The notes beneath the pieces were generated by a model that worked only from the letters and a program-made list of their open reading frames with translations, was not told the origin of the DNA and searched no databases. Shown piece by piece: positions 1-8,426 of a stretch of DNA of 10,757 bases (its first letter is position 1; each line of letters starts with the position of its first letter). The position numbers and the translations under genes were made by a program. The DNA is from an uncultured Collinsella sp. (lineage in GTDB: Bacteria; Actinomycetota; Coriobacteriia; Coriobacteriales; Coriobacteriaceae), in assembly GCA_900555815.1 (NCBI GenBank), contig USMR01000014.1, forward strand, positions 1 through 10,757, in the 5' to 3' direction.

Positions 1-2195
<2,195 letters not shown>

Positions 2196-2231
2196 TCAAA
2201 CCGCACCGAATCGGCAGCCGCCAGACTGGGG

Positions 2232-2434
2232 TGGACAGTTAGTTCAGATACGTATAAATCCTAGAGCTGGATTAGACACGAACACCCCTGTTTCAACTAA
2301 TTTGGGCTCCCTGAGACCATGTAAACGTCCCGCTCGCCCTCCCAAACACCCATTCAAACCCCATCCCAATCAAAAATTGCTCAAAACGCATCCCAAGCTG
2401 CCCCAGATTTATACGTATCTGAACTAACTGTCCA
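2232..2434. repeat. 29-bp perfect inverted repeats flanking a 145-bp interior
   Basis: Positions 2232-2260 and 2406-2434 are exact reverse complements over 29 bases. Each arm contains the small palindrome ATACGTAT. The match stops abruptly on both sides, with only vague similarity beyond. The interior (2261-2405) is AT-richer than the genes around it and encodes nothing obvious. It could be a MITE-like element, an invertible promoter segment, or a paired regulatory site. No recombinase or transposase gene is in the window and no clear target-site duplication is visible. Confidence 0.9.
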
Positions 2435-2470
2435 GACCATTACGAACCAGGCCTCTTGCCAGCCACAAGT

Positions 2471-2499
2471 GATCCGTTTTCCTCCGTCCCCAACGGATC
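2471..2499. repeat. Small inverted repeat downstream of htrA
   Basis: GATCCGTT (2471-2478) and AACGGATC (2492-2499) form an 8-bp stem with a 13-base loop. There is no U-tract on either side that would make it a convincing terminator. Function unknown. Confidence 0.5.
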
Positions 2500-2500
2500 A

Positions 2501-2544
2501 ATAAGAAAAGAGGGGCTGTCCCGCGTTGATGGGACAGCCCCTCT
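2501..2544 (-). terminator. Intrinsic terminator of htrA
   Basis: Read on the minus strand, a perfect 14-bp stem (2544-2531 with 2522-2509) with an 8-base loop is followed by TTTCTTAT. It starts about 26 bases after the htrA stop codon, so it is a strong rho-independent terminator for that gene. Confidence 0.93.
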
Positions 2545-2570
2545 GGCTTCGGCATGTGCGAAATGGCTCG

Positions 2571-4031
2571 TTAGTAACCCTGGCCGTAGCCCTGACCCTG
2601 GCCCTGCTGGCCCAGCAGCTCCTCCAGGTACTGGCGCAGCTGCTCGTCGGTAATACCGCCGTTGCCGGTGTCGGTCGAACTGTCGTCCTGCTGCTGGTTC
2701 TGCAGCTCCTCATCGGAGCCCAGCTCGACGGTGACCTTCTTCTCTTCCTTGCCGCGCATGAGCGTGATCTCGACCTTCTCGCCCACCTCGTGGCTGCGCA
2801 GCGCGATGATCAGGCCATCGGCGCTCGTAATCTCGTCGTCGCCCAGCTTGGTAATGACATCGCCCTCCTGAATGCCGGCCTTGGCGGCAGGACCATCCTC
2901 AACGACGCTCGCCACATACGCGCCGCTATCGGTGCTCAGCTTGTTGGTGCGGGCGTTAAGCGCATTGACGCTCGAAAGCGTAGCTCCCATGTACGGATGC
3001 ACCGGCGTCTTGCCGTCGATGATCTGGTCGGCAATGTTCTTGGCGTAATTGACCGGAATGGCAAAGCCAACACCCGAGCTGGAGCCCGAGTAGCTCTCGA
3101 TGAGCGAGTTGATGCCCACCAGCTCACCGTTGTCGTTGACGAGCGCGCCGCCGGAGTTGCCCGGGTTGATGGCGGCATCGGTCTGAATCATGTTGGCGTA
3201 GATAGTGTTACCGCTGGTAGAGCTCATGGCCGTGGAGCGATACAGCGCCGACACAATGCCCGTGGAGACAGACTGCTCGTTGCCGAACGGCGAGCCGATC
3301 GCCATAACCCACTCGCCAACGTTGAGCTTGGAGGAGTCGCCAATTTCGATCGGCGTAAGCTTGGAGGCGTCGGCGTCCTTGAGCTTGATGACGGCCAAGT
3401 CGCTCGAGGCGTCGTTGCCCACGAACTCGGCCTCGTAGGTGGTGCCGTCGTCCATGGTCACCACGTACTGGTCATAGCCATCGACCACGTGGTTGTTGGT
3501 GAGGATGTGGCCCTCGGTATCGAGCACCACGCCCGAACCGACACTGCCCGAGCTATCCGACTCGTCGGCAGACTGCGAAAGCGAGCCATTCTGGCTACCG
3601 CTCGAAGTGGCGGTGATGGAAACGACGGAGGGCAGGGCCTTGGCAGAAACGGCCTCGGCCAGCGTGGTGTCCTCGGAGTCGATCGTGATCTTTTGCGTCG
3701 ACGAACCCGAAGCACCCGCCGTCACGGCATTCTTGCCGCCGCCGATATCGAGCGTGCCGCTCATAATGAGCGCAATGACCAGCAGGGCGCCGCAGGCACA
3801 GCCGGCGAGTGCCGTAATAAAGATCGGCAGCTTTTTAGTCTTGGTCTTGACCACCGTGTGCTTGTTTACAACCTGCTGACCGCCCAGCGGCTGGCCGGTC
3901 TGCGTGTCGTAGGCCTGCACATAGGGAATGTTGCTACCGGCAGGCGTCGACTCCACCTGCACACGCGGCTGCTGCTGGGTCTCGCCGGCGTTGCCCGCAT
4001 CCTGGGGACGCTGGGAATCGTACTCGCTCAT
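2571..4031 (-). CDS. htrA: Membrane-anchored HtrA/DegP-type serine protease with one PDZ domain
   Basis: This is an extracytoplasmic quality-control protease of the trypsin-like HtrA family, 486 residues from the chosen start. The N-terminus (1-67) is hydrophilic and Gln/Pro-rich, so presumably cytoplasmic. One membrane anchor spans about 68-93 (LPIFITALAGCACGALLVIA). The protease domain carries the triad H181 (TNNHVV), D211 (SSDLAV) and S293 (GNSGG). A PDZ domain follows at about 345-437 and a Gln/Gly/Tyr-rich tail (QGQGYGQGY) closes the protein. The start at 4031 is preferred because GAAAGG lies upstream; a start 13 codons earlier (4070) lacks that support and overlaps a hairpin. A hairpin lies in the leader and a terminator follows the stop, so the gene is probably transcribed alone. 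All triad residues are intact. Its natural substrates cannot be read from the sequence. Confidence 0.95.
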   Translation of the reverse strand: MSEYDSQRPQDAGNAGETQQQPRVQVESTPAGSNIPYVQAYDTQTGQPLGGQQVVNKHTVVKTKTKKLPIFITALAGCACGALLVIALIMSGTLDIGGGKNAVTAGASGSSTQKITIDSEDTTLAEAVSAKALPSVVSITATSSGSQNGSLSQSADESDSSGSVGSGVVLDTEGHILTNNHVVDGYDQYVVTMDDGTTYEAEFVGNDASSDLAVIKLKDADASKLTPIEIGDSSKLNVGEWVMAIGSPFGNEQSVSTGIVSALYRSTAMSSTSGNTIYANMIQTDAAINPGNSGGALVNDNGELVGINSLIESYSGSSSGVGFAIPVNYAKNIADQIIDGKTPVHPYMGATLSSVNALNARTNKLSTDSGAYVASVVEDGPAAKAGIQEGDVITKLGDDEITSADGLIIALRSHEVGEKVEITLMRGKEEKKVTVELGSDEELQNQQQDDSSTDTGNGGITDEQLRQYLEELLGQQGQGQGYGQGY

Positions 4032-4060
4032 AGCTGCGATCCTTTCGTCAAATAACCAAA

Positions 4061-4084
4061 GGCCCGCCAAACATGTGGCGGGCC
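4061..4084 (-). promoter_or_regulatory. Hairpin in the htrA leader
   Basis: GGCCCGCCA (4061-4069) pairs with TGGCGGGCC (4076-4084) around a 6-base loop. On the minus strand it is followed by TTTGGTTATTT and lies about 30 bases before the htrA ATG. It resembles a weak terminator and could act as an attenuator or an mRNA-stabilising 5' structure. The upstream glnR gene already has its own terminator. Confidence 0.5.
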
Positions 4085-4197
4085 ATCATTGTTCACGTTG
4101 AGTTGTACCCCAATATGCGGGCGCAAGTGTATGAGAACGCAATCTTTTAGGAAGGCTTAAGTTCTGCCGCAGACCCGAAAGGAATCCGTACCTGCGT

Positions 4198-4235
4198 CAA
4201 AACCACCACAAAAGTGCCTGTCCCCTTTGTGGTGG
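4198..4235 (-). terminator. Intrinsic terminator of the glnR-like gene
   Basis: On the minus strand CCACCACAAA (4235-4226) pairs with TTTGTGGTGG (4212-4203) across a 13-base loop and is followed by TTTTG. It sits four bases after the stop codon of the regulator. The loop contains GGGGACAGGCAC, resembling the CTGTCCC core of the htrA terminator. Confidence 0.85.
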
Positions 4236-4239
4236 AAAG

Positions 4240-4902
4240 CTAGTCCTTAAACAGATAGCCCACGCCGCGGACGGTGGTGATATGTGCCGCGATCTGCGGG
4301 CCCACCTTGGAGCGGATGCGTCGGATGTGCACGTCGACGGTGCGCGTGCCGCCGCAGTACTCAAAGCCCCACACGCGGTGCAGCAGCACCTCGCGGCTGT
4401 AGGCACGGTTGGGGTGCGTCGCCAAAAAGCTCAGCAGCGAGTACTCCATCAGCGTCAGGTCGATGGGCTCATCATCGAGCGTCACCTGATAGGTGGCCAG
4501 GTTAATCTCGAGGTTATCGATGTTGAGCACATCGTCGGCGGTGACGGTCTCCTCCTCGCCCATCAGGCGCTGTGCGCGAGCCTTGAGTTCGTTGGGCGTC
4601 GCCGTGGGGCATACAAAGTCGGCATGCGCGTGATTCGGCAGGCGCAGGGTGCCGAGCGCCTTGTCGTCGACGATCACCAACATGGGGACGCCGCCACGAT
4701 CGTCAAGCCACTTGGCAATCTGATCGATGCGGTCGCTGCGGATGCCGTCGGAATCGAGGATCAGCAGGTCAAAGTCGTGCGCCGCAGTCGGCGAATCGGG
4801 GGTAGCCAGGCTCACCTCGACACCCAGGGTGGTCGTCAAGCTGCGGGCAAACTCGTGGAAGCGCGTCGTGCGCGCCATGAACAGGGCACTCTTTTCGGAC
4901 AT
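4240..4902 (-). CDS. glnR: GlnR-like OmpR-family transcriptional regulator with atypical receiver domain
   Basis: A probable nitrogen regulator of 220 residues. The N-terminal domain (1-115) has a receiver-like layout: D50 in DLLILDSDG sits at the phospho-acceptor position, but the usual acidic pair near the N-terminus is missing (SALFMARTT instead of a VDD-type motif). Actinobacterial GlnR is known for this kind of phosphorylation-independent receiver. The C-terminal winged helix (about 125-218) carries LTLMEYSLLSFLATHPNRAYSR in outline and the block GGTRTVDVHIRRIRSKVGP, which closely resembles GlnR. The start at 4902 follows GGAGG five bases upstream; longer in-frame starts overlap the preceding gene. 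It lies 50 bases after a glutamine synthetase-like gene with no terminator between, so the two are probably co-transcribed. No histidine kinase is nearby. The family call is firm; the GlnR assignment rests on remembered similarity and context. Confidence 0.8.
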   Translation of the reverse strand: MSEKSALFMARTTRFHEFARSLTTTLGVEVSLATPDSPTAAHDFDLLILDSDGIRSDRIDQIAKWLDDRGGVPMLVIVDDKALGTLRLPNHAHADFVCPTATPNELKARAQRLMGEEETVTADDVLNIDNLEINLATYQVTLDDEPIDLTLMEYSLLSFLATHPNRAYSREVLLHRVWGFEYCGGTRTVDVHIRRIRSKVGPQIAAHITTVRGVGYLFKD

Positions 4903-4952
4903 ATCGGCCTCCAAGGAAATGAGCTCAATCGTACTGGAACAAGTCAGCGCGA

Positions 4953-6140
4953 TTAGGAGTTCGCCAGGTAGTGCTTGATCTCCCACTCGGTGATCGTGGA
5001 CTCAAACTTATGCCACTCGTCGCGCTTCTTTTTGAGGAAGAAGCTGTGGATATGCTCGCCGAGGGCATCCTTCATAAACTGCGAGTCCTCAAACACGTCG
5101 AGCGCCTCTTTGAGCGAACGCGGCAGCGGCGTGTAGCCGGCCTCGACCATCTGGCGGTCGGTAAGCTTGAGCGTCTCGGCCGTTGCCTCGGGCGGGAGCT
5201 CCAGCTTGCGCTCGATGCCGTCCAGACCAGCCGCCAGCGTGACGGCGTTGACCAGGTACGGGTTGGCCATGGGGTCGGGGCTACGAAGCTCGATGCGCGT
5301 GGACAGCTGCTTGCCGGGCTTGTAGACCGGGATGCGGACCATACTCGCGCGGTTGCGCAAGCCCCACGTGGCGTACTGCGGCACGGAGTCGCCACCCGTG
5401 GTGATGCGCTTGTACGAGTTGACCGTGGGGTTGGTGATGGCGCTGATCTCGCGCGCGTGCGCCAAGATGCCGGCCATGTAGTGCTTGGCGATATCGGAAA
5501 GATGGTACCTCTCGTCGTCCTCGCCCCAAAAGACGTTGTTGCCGTCGTGGTCGAATAGCGACTGGCACAGGAACATAGCGCTGCCGTCCTCGCCTGCCAA
5601 CGGCTTGGGCATAAAGGATGCGTGGCAGCCGCTCTCGTAGGCCTGCTGCTTAATGATGAGTTTGGCCGTGGTGATGGCGTCGGACATGCTCAGGGCCTCG
5701 GCGTGGCGCAGGCTCATGCCGTGCTGCGAGCGGCCGGCGGCGTGGAAGGTGTACTCCACGGGCACGGACATCTTCTCGAGCGTGAGGACCGTGTTGCGAC
5801 GCAGGTCGCGGGCGGCATCGCTCACCGAAAGATCGAAGTAGCCCACGTTGTCGAGCGGCTCGGGGGTGTGCTCGTCGGGGAAGTAGTAATACTCCAGCTC
5901 GGCGCCCACGTTGAGCAGATAGCCGGGAAACGCCAGCATGTCGGCTTCCTCGGGCGTGGCAAAGCCCTCTATGGCGGAGCCGTCAAAGCCAATACCCTCC
6001 TCAAAAGCGACCTCGAGGTCCTCGGGGCTAATGGCAAAGTTCTTGAGGCGGCCGAGAATGTCGACAAACCACAGACGCACAAAGCGGATGTCACGCTGCT
6101 CTACAGAGCGAAGTACGTAATCGATGTTCTGCTGGTTCAT
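4953..6140 (-). CDS. Type I glutamine synthetase-like protein, internally shortened and lacking metal ligands
   Basis: A 395-residue glutamine synthetase (GS) type I homologue, closest from memory to actinobacterial GlnA2. Such enzymes make glutamine from glutamate, ammonia and ATP and are about 440-450 residues long. Conserved parts include the N-terminal strand with FDGSAIEGF (52-60), GAELEYYYF with E81 and E83, NPTVNSYKR (237-245), the NR pair at 263-264 and STRIELRSPDP with E284. About 50 residues normally present between MLAFPD and the GAELE strand are absent: the frame reads AFPGYLLN at 70-77. The usual HHE...QHE metal motif reads FHAAGRSQHG (A134 and G141 replace glutamates), and the metal/substrate histidine block reads GSAMFLCQS (F190). 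The start at 6140 has AAAGGGGAG five bases upstream. It probably forms an operon with the glnR-like gene. It may be a pseudoenzyme or a divergent GS; activity is doubtful. Confidence 0.85.
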   Translation of the reverse strand: MNQQNIDYVLRSVEQRDIRFVRLWFVDILGRLKNFAISPEDLEVAFEEGIGFDGSAIEGFATPEEADMLAFPGYLLNVGAELEYYYFPDEHTPEPLDNVGYFDLSVSDAARDLRRNTVLTLEKMSVPVEYTFHAAGRSQHGMSLRHAEALSMSDAITTAKLIIKQQAYESGCHASFMPKPLAGEDGSAMFLCQSLFDHDGNNVFWGEDDERYHLSDIAKHYMAGILAHAREISAITNPTVNSYKRITTGGDSVPQYATWGLRNRASMVRIPVYKPGKQLSTRIELRSPDPMANPYLVNAVTLAAGLDGIERKLELPPEATAETLKLTDRQMVEAGYTPLPRSLKEALDVFEDSQFMKDALGEHIHSFFLKKKRDEWHKFESTITEWEIKHYLANS

Positions 6141-6187
6141 GTCGCTCCCCTTTCTTTCGGGCGGGTTTCGACTGGTCTATATCGCAG

Positions 6188-6221
6188 ATACTATCGCAGA
6201 AAAATGTTTCCGCAGGGTTAA
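6188..6221 (-). promoter_or_regulatory. Candidate GlnR box and -10 element upstream of the GS-like gene
   Basis: On the minus strand TTAAC (6221-6217), six bases, then GAAAC (6210-6206) matches the actinobacterial GlnR a/b box pattern GTNAC-N6-GAAAC except for its first base. A possible -10, TAGTAT, lies at 6193-6188, so the box would sit near the -35 region as expected for activation. Only one box pair is evident; the usual second pair is not clear. Confidence 0.35.
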
Positions 6222-6274
6222 AGCGTATCAAGCGCTCAAAAAACGTGCGCGAACAGGCCGTTGCGAACGAGCGG

Positions 6275-6646
6275 TTAGCGTTCAGATTCGGAGACAATTT
6301 GTCTACAGGCTCGTTCCAGCGCAGGGAACTCCATCGTCACTGCATCCCAAACAACCGAGCGGTCGACATTGCCGTAATCATGCGCAAGATAATTTCTCAT
6401 GCCGATAATTCCACGCCATTCAATTTCGGGATGAAACCGCTGCGAGCGTTCCGACAATTTGCCCGCTTCTTCCGTCACCCTAAGCGCACACATCAAAAGG
6501 GAGTCCGCCAACGCCCTCGTCCGCACGTCATTCGCATGCAGAAACTGGTCCTCGGTGATATCAAAAGCCTTGATGCGCTCGTTCGTTTCGGAGATGGCCT
6601 CCAAAACCTCTTGGGCGCGAAGGCTGTCTGACTTACGCGCGATCAT
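6275..6646 (-). CDS. hepT: HepT-like HEPN-domain RNase toxin (DUF86)
   Basis: A small all-helical HEPN protein of 123 residues, a typical length for HepT. Proteins of this family are ribonuclease toxins held in check by a partner MntA nucleotidyltransferase, which adds AMP to a tyrosine of the toxin. The active-site motif R-x4-H-x-Y is intact as RNYLAHDY (R84, H89, Y91), including the tyrosine that is modified in characterised HepT proteins. Its ATG overlaps the end of the upstream antitoxin gene by 14 bases, so translation is probably coupled; an AGGAG lies upstream. The pair reads visibly less GC-rich than its neighbours, consistent with horizontal acquisition. The family call is secure; the activity is inferred from the family. 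Confidence 0.88.
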   Translation of the reverse strand: MIARKSDSLRAQEVLEAISETNERIKAFDITEDQFLHANDVRTRALADSLLMCALRVTEEAGKLSERSQRFHPEIEWRGIIGMRNYLAHDYGNVDRSVVWDAVTMEFPALERACRQIVSESER

Positions 6647-7127
6647 AAAGGATCACTCCTTCGCGCTCGATTACCGCGGCAAGTTCGTCATCAAGATGAT
6701 CACTAGAGACGAGATCAACCTGCCTCCCGGTTTCTTTGCGCACCGCCTCGCCAAACGCCGACAGCGCAAAAAGACCAAAGCCCTGCTCGCGATCGACTTC
6801 GAGACGCAAGTCAATATCACTATCGGCATGCGCCTCGCCACGGGCATACGAACCAAAAAGGATCACGGTCTTGATGGCGGGAATCGAGCTGGCTGCCTCG
6901 CGAACGGCGGACTCAATCTGGGCAGTATCCAAAATGCCCGTCGCGGCGCTTTCGCTCGCAGAGCTTTTACCAAGTGAAGGAACAAACGGCAGAGAGCGCT
7001 CGCGCAGCATCTGCCTCATAAACATATTGACCGCAACAGACGAAGTCATGCCAAGCTCTTCGCACAGCTCGGCAAATGAGTCTTTAATTGACGAGTCCAC
7101 TCGCACACTCAGCACAGACGCAGCCAT
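6633..7127 (-). CDS. RelB/DinJ-type RHH domain fused to MntA-like nucleotidyltransferase antitoxin
   Basis: A 164-residue two-domain protein. Residues 4-50 resemble RelB/DinJ ribbon-helix-helix antitoxins: a strand LSVRVDSS, a helix KDSFAELCEELGM, then SSVAVNMFMRQMLRERSLPF. A Ser/Ala-rich linker (51-65) leads to an MNT-type minimal nucleotidyltransferase domain with GSYARGEAHADSDIDL (92-107; D104 and D106) and a third acidic residue D138 in RQVDLV. MntA enzymes neutralise HepT toxins by AMPylation. Here the same polypeptide also has a probable DNA-binding domain, which could make it its own repressor. The start at 7127 follows AGGAGG five bases upstream. The downstream toxin gene overlaps by 14 bases. 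Typical MntA is a single domain of about 95-140 residues, so the fusion is unusual. Both domain calls come from motif recognition. Confidence 0.87.
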   Translation of the reverse strand: MAASVLSVRVDSSIKDSFAELCEELGMTSSVAVNMFMRQMLRERSLPFVPSLGKSSASESAATGILDTAQIESAVREAASSIPAIKTVILFGSYARGEAHADSDIDLRLEVDREQGFGLFALSAFGEAVRKETGRQVDLVSSDHLDDELAAVIEREGVILYDRA

Positions 7128-7148
7128 GGATACCTCCTGTATGACATT

Positions 7149-7170
7149 GTCTATATATTATCACACAGAC
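7149..7170. promoter_or_regulatory. Candidate operator/promoter of the toxin-antitoxin module
   Basis: GTCTATAT (7149-7156) and ACACAGAC (7163-7170) form an imperfect 8-bp inverted repeat (6 of 8 match) around ATTATC, 22 bases upstream of the antitoxin ATG. The AT-rich centre reads GATAATATAT on the minus strand and could serve as a -10 region. An RHH repressor binding here would shut off the operon. It directly abuts the stop codon of the lacI-family gene. Confidence 0.45.
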
Positions 7171-8192
7171 TAGCGCGAGGTTGATGCGCGGTGTTCGATG
7201 TGGCCGGGGATCTCGATGCGTTTGGGGGCGAGCTTTGCGGCCTCGCCCACGGTGGTGGTAACAACGTCGATGCGCTCGGAGAGGCGCTCGACTACGCGCT
7301 CGGCAATGGTAAGGGTGTCTTGCGCTGCCGTGGTCACACCGCCAAAGAGCACATGGTTCCAGGGGTAGTCGTCAAACGTCGCGATCTTGAGCCCCGCCGG
7401 CAGCGAGGGACCAAGCTGCGCCAGCGCCTCGGTCAGGCGCAGGAAGACCAGGCCGTTGACGGCAATGAGGCCGAGCTTTTTGCCGGCATAGTCACGCATG
7501 GTCTCGTCCAAGCGACCGACGCCCGTGGCGCCACCGTCGGCCAGGGTGACGACCTCGCCCGCAAGGCCGCGTCGCGACAGCTCGTCGGTAAAGGCCTCGG
7601 CGCGCTCTCGACGCACGGGGCTATCGTCGCTTGCCTCGGTGAGCAGGCACAGACGCTCGCTGCCCGCAGCGGCCAAGGCGTCTACCAAGCCGGCGACTAG
7701 CTCACGGTTGTTAGATGTCACCAGATCGACACCGCCGTCGGCAACGTCGCGGTCGAGCAGCACAACAGGCAGACGTCCCGCTGCCGCGGCGATCGCCTCG
7801 TCATTGCCTCCGCAGGTGTTGACGACCAGGCCGTCCACGGCGGCATCGATACGGCTGGTGAGCGACTCCGCTTCCTTAGCGGGGTCGGTGCCGCTAATGG
7901 CCGTCATGAGCGAGCAGCCGCGCGCCGCGGCGCTGGCGGAAAGGCCCTCGAGCATGGCGCTCGAGAACGGGTTGGCGATGTCAGCCAGAATCACACCGAT
8001 GAGGTTCGTACGCGAGCTGCGCAGATTGCGCGCGGCGGCACGTGGGCGATAGCCGGTGCGCTCGATAACTGCCGCGATGCGAGCACGGGTCTCCTCGGTC
8101 ATTTGCCCGGGGCGGTTGTTGAGATAGCGCGAAACCGTGGCCGGGCTCACGCCCGCCTCGGCGGCAATGTCCTTGATTCTCATCTGCGCCAT
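7170..8192 (-). CDS. LacI-family transcriptional regulator, likely repressor of kdgK-eda
   Basis: A 340-residue sugar-responsive regulator. The N-terminal LacI helix-turn-helix is MRIKDIAAEAGVSPATVSRY (residues 4-23), followed by the hinge helix region ending RPRAAARNLRSS (about 49-60). Then comes a full periplasmic-binding-protein-like effector domain, beginning NLIGVILADIANPFSS and running to the C-terminus. The start at 8192 is preferred over 8240 and 8183: it places the HTH at the usual distance from the N-terminus and has GGGGTG upstream. It is transcribed divergently from the KDG kinase gene, and two LacI-type palindromes lie in the shared intergenic region. The likely effector is KDG or a related uronate catabolite; this is inferred from context only. 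No truncation is apparent. Confidence 0.93.
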   Translation of the reverse strand: MAQMRIKDIAAEAGVSPATVSRYLNNRPGQMTEETRARIAAVIERTGYRPRAAARNLRSSRTNLIGVILADIANPFSSAMLEGLSASAAARGCSLMTAISGTDPAKEAESLTSRIDAAVDGLVVNTCGGNDEAIAAAAGRLPVVLLDRDVADGGVDLVTSNNRELVAGLVDALAAAGSERLCLLTEASDDSPVRRERAEAFTDELSRRGLAGEVVTLADGGATGVGRLDETMRDYAGKKLGLIAVNGLVFLRLTEALAQLGPSLPAGLKIATFDDYPWNHVLFGGVTTAAQDTLTIAERVVERLSERIDVVTTTVGEAAKLAPKRIEIPGHIEHRASTSR

Positions 8193-8256
8193 AGCGCACC
8201 CCGTTTCCCAATTGTCGGCGGTCTGAGCCATTTTAGGCATTTTTTTAAAAATCTCG

Positions 8257-8284
8257 GTTGCAAAACGCTGTAGGTGAGTATACT
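8257..8284 (+). promoter_or_regulatory. Candidate kdgK promoter
   Basis: TTGCAA (8258-8263) and TATACT (8279-8284) are separated by 15 bases, or 16 if GTTGCA is used as -35. Transcription would start near 8291, just before the LacI-type operators. This gives a long 5' leader of about 135 bases before the kdgK ATG. Part of the -10 is palindromic (AGTATACT) and could also serve the divergent lacI-type gene. Confidence 0.45.
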
Positions 8285-8295
8285 ACAACTCGAAA

Positions 8296-8322
8296 CGAAA
8301 CCGATTTCGTAAACCGATTTCG
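8296..8322. promoter_or_regulatory. Twin LacI-type operators
   Basis: CGAAACCGATTTCG (8296-8309) is a LacI-family palindrome with a central CG. A second copy, CGTAAACCGATTTCG (8308-8322), follows with its centre 13 bp further on. They lie between the divergent lacI-family and kdgK genes and downstream of the kdgK -10, a position suited to repression by the adjacent regulator. Confidence 0.75.
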
Positions 8323-8327
8323 GCGAG

Positions 8328-8383
8328 CGTTGGCACGCAGGTGCAAAGACGCACCCTACCGTCTTGGCACTTGCGTGCCAACG
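8328..8383 (+). promoter_or_regulatory. Long leader hairpin with alternative folds upstream of kdgK
   Basis: Positions 8328-8351 and 8360-8383 pair over 24 positions with one G-U and one A-G mismatch on the plus-strand RNA, around an 8-base loop. Each arm also folds by itself: TTGGCAC-N4-GTGCAAA on the left and the perfect TTGGCAC-N4-GTGCCAA on the right. The long stem and the two short hairpins exclude each other. No U-tract follows. As DNA, the two short palindromes, 34 bp centre to centre, could instead be binding sites for a second regulator. Confidence 0.6.
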
Positions 8384-8426
8384 CCATATCAAAGGTGTAC
8401 GCACGAGTAAAAGGAACTGCGCGACC

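Noticed and set aside
2526..4055. Long plus-strand open frame opposite htrA
   Set aside because: HtrA on the minus strand has a complete catalytic triad and PDZ domain; this frame is its shadow.
4903..4986. Longer N-terminus for the glnR-like protein
   Set aside because: It would overlap the GS-like gene, adds no domain, and the start at 4902 has a strong GGAGG site.
8331..8381. Sigma-54-like promoter (TGGCAC...TGC)
   Set aside because: The GG-to-GC spacing is nine bases rather than the required ten, the sites are palindromic, and this lineage is not expected to carry sigma-54.
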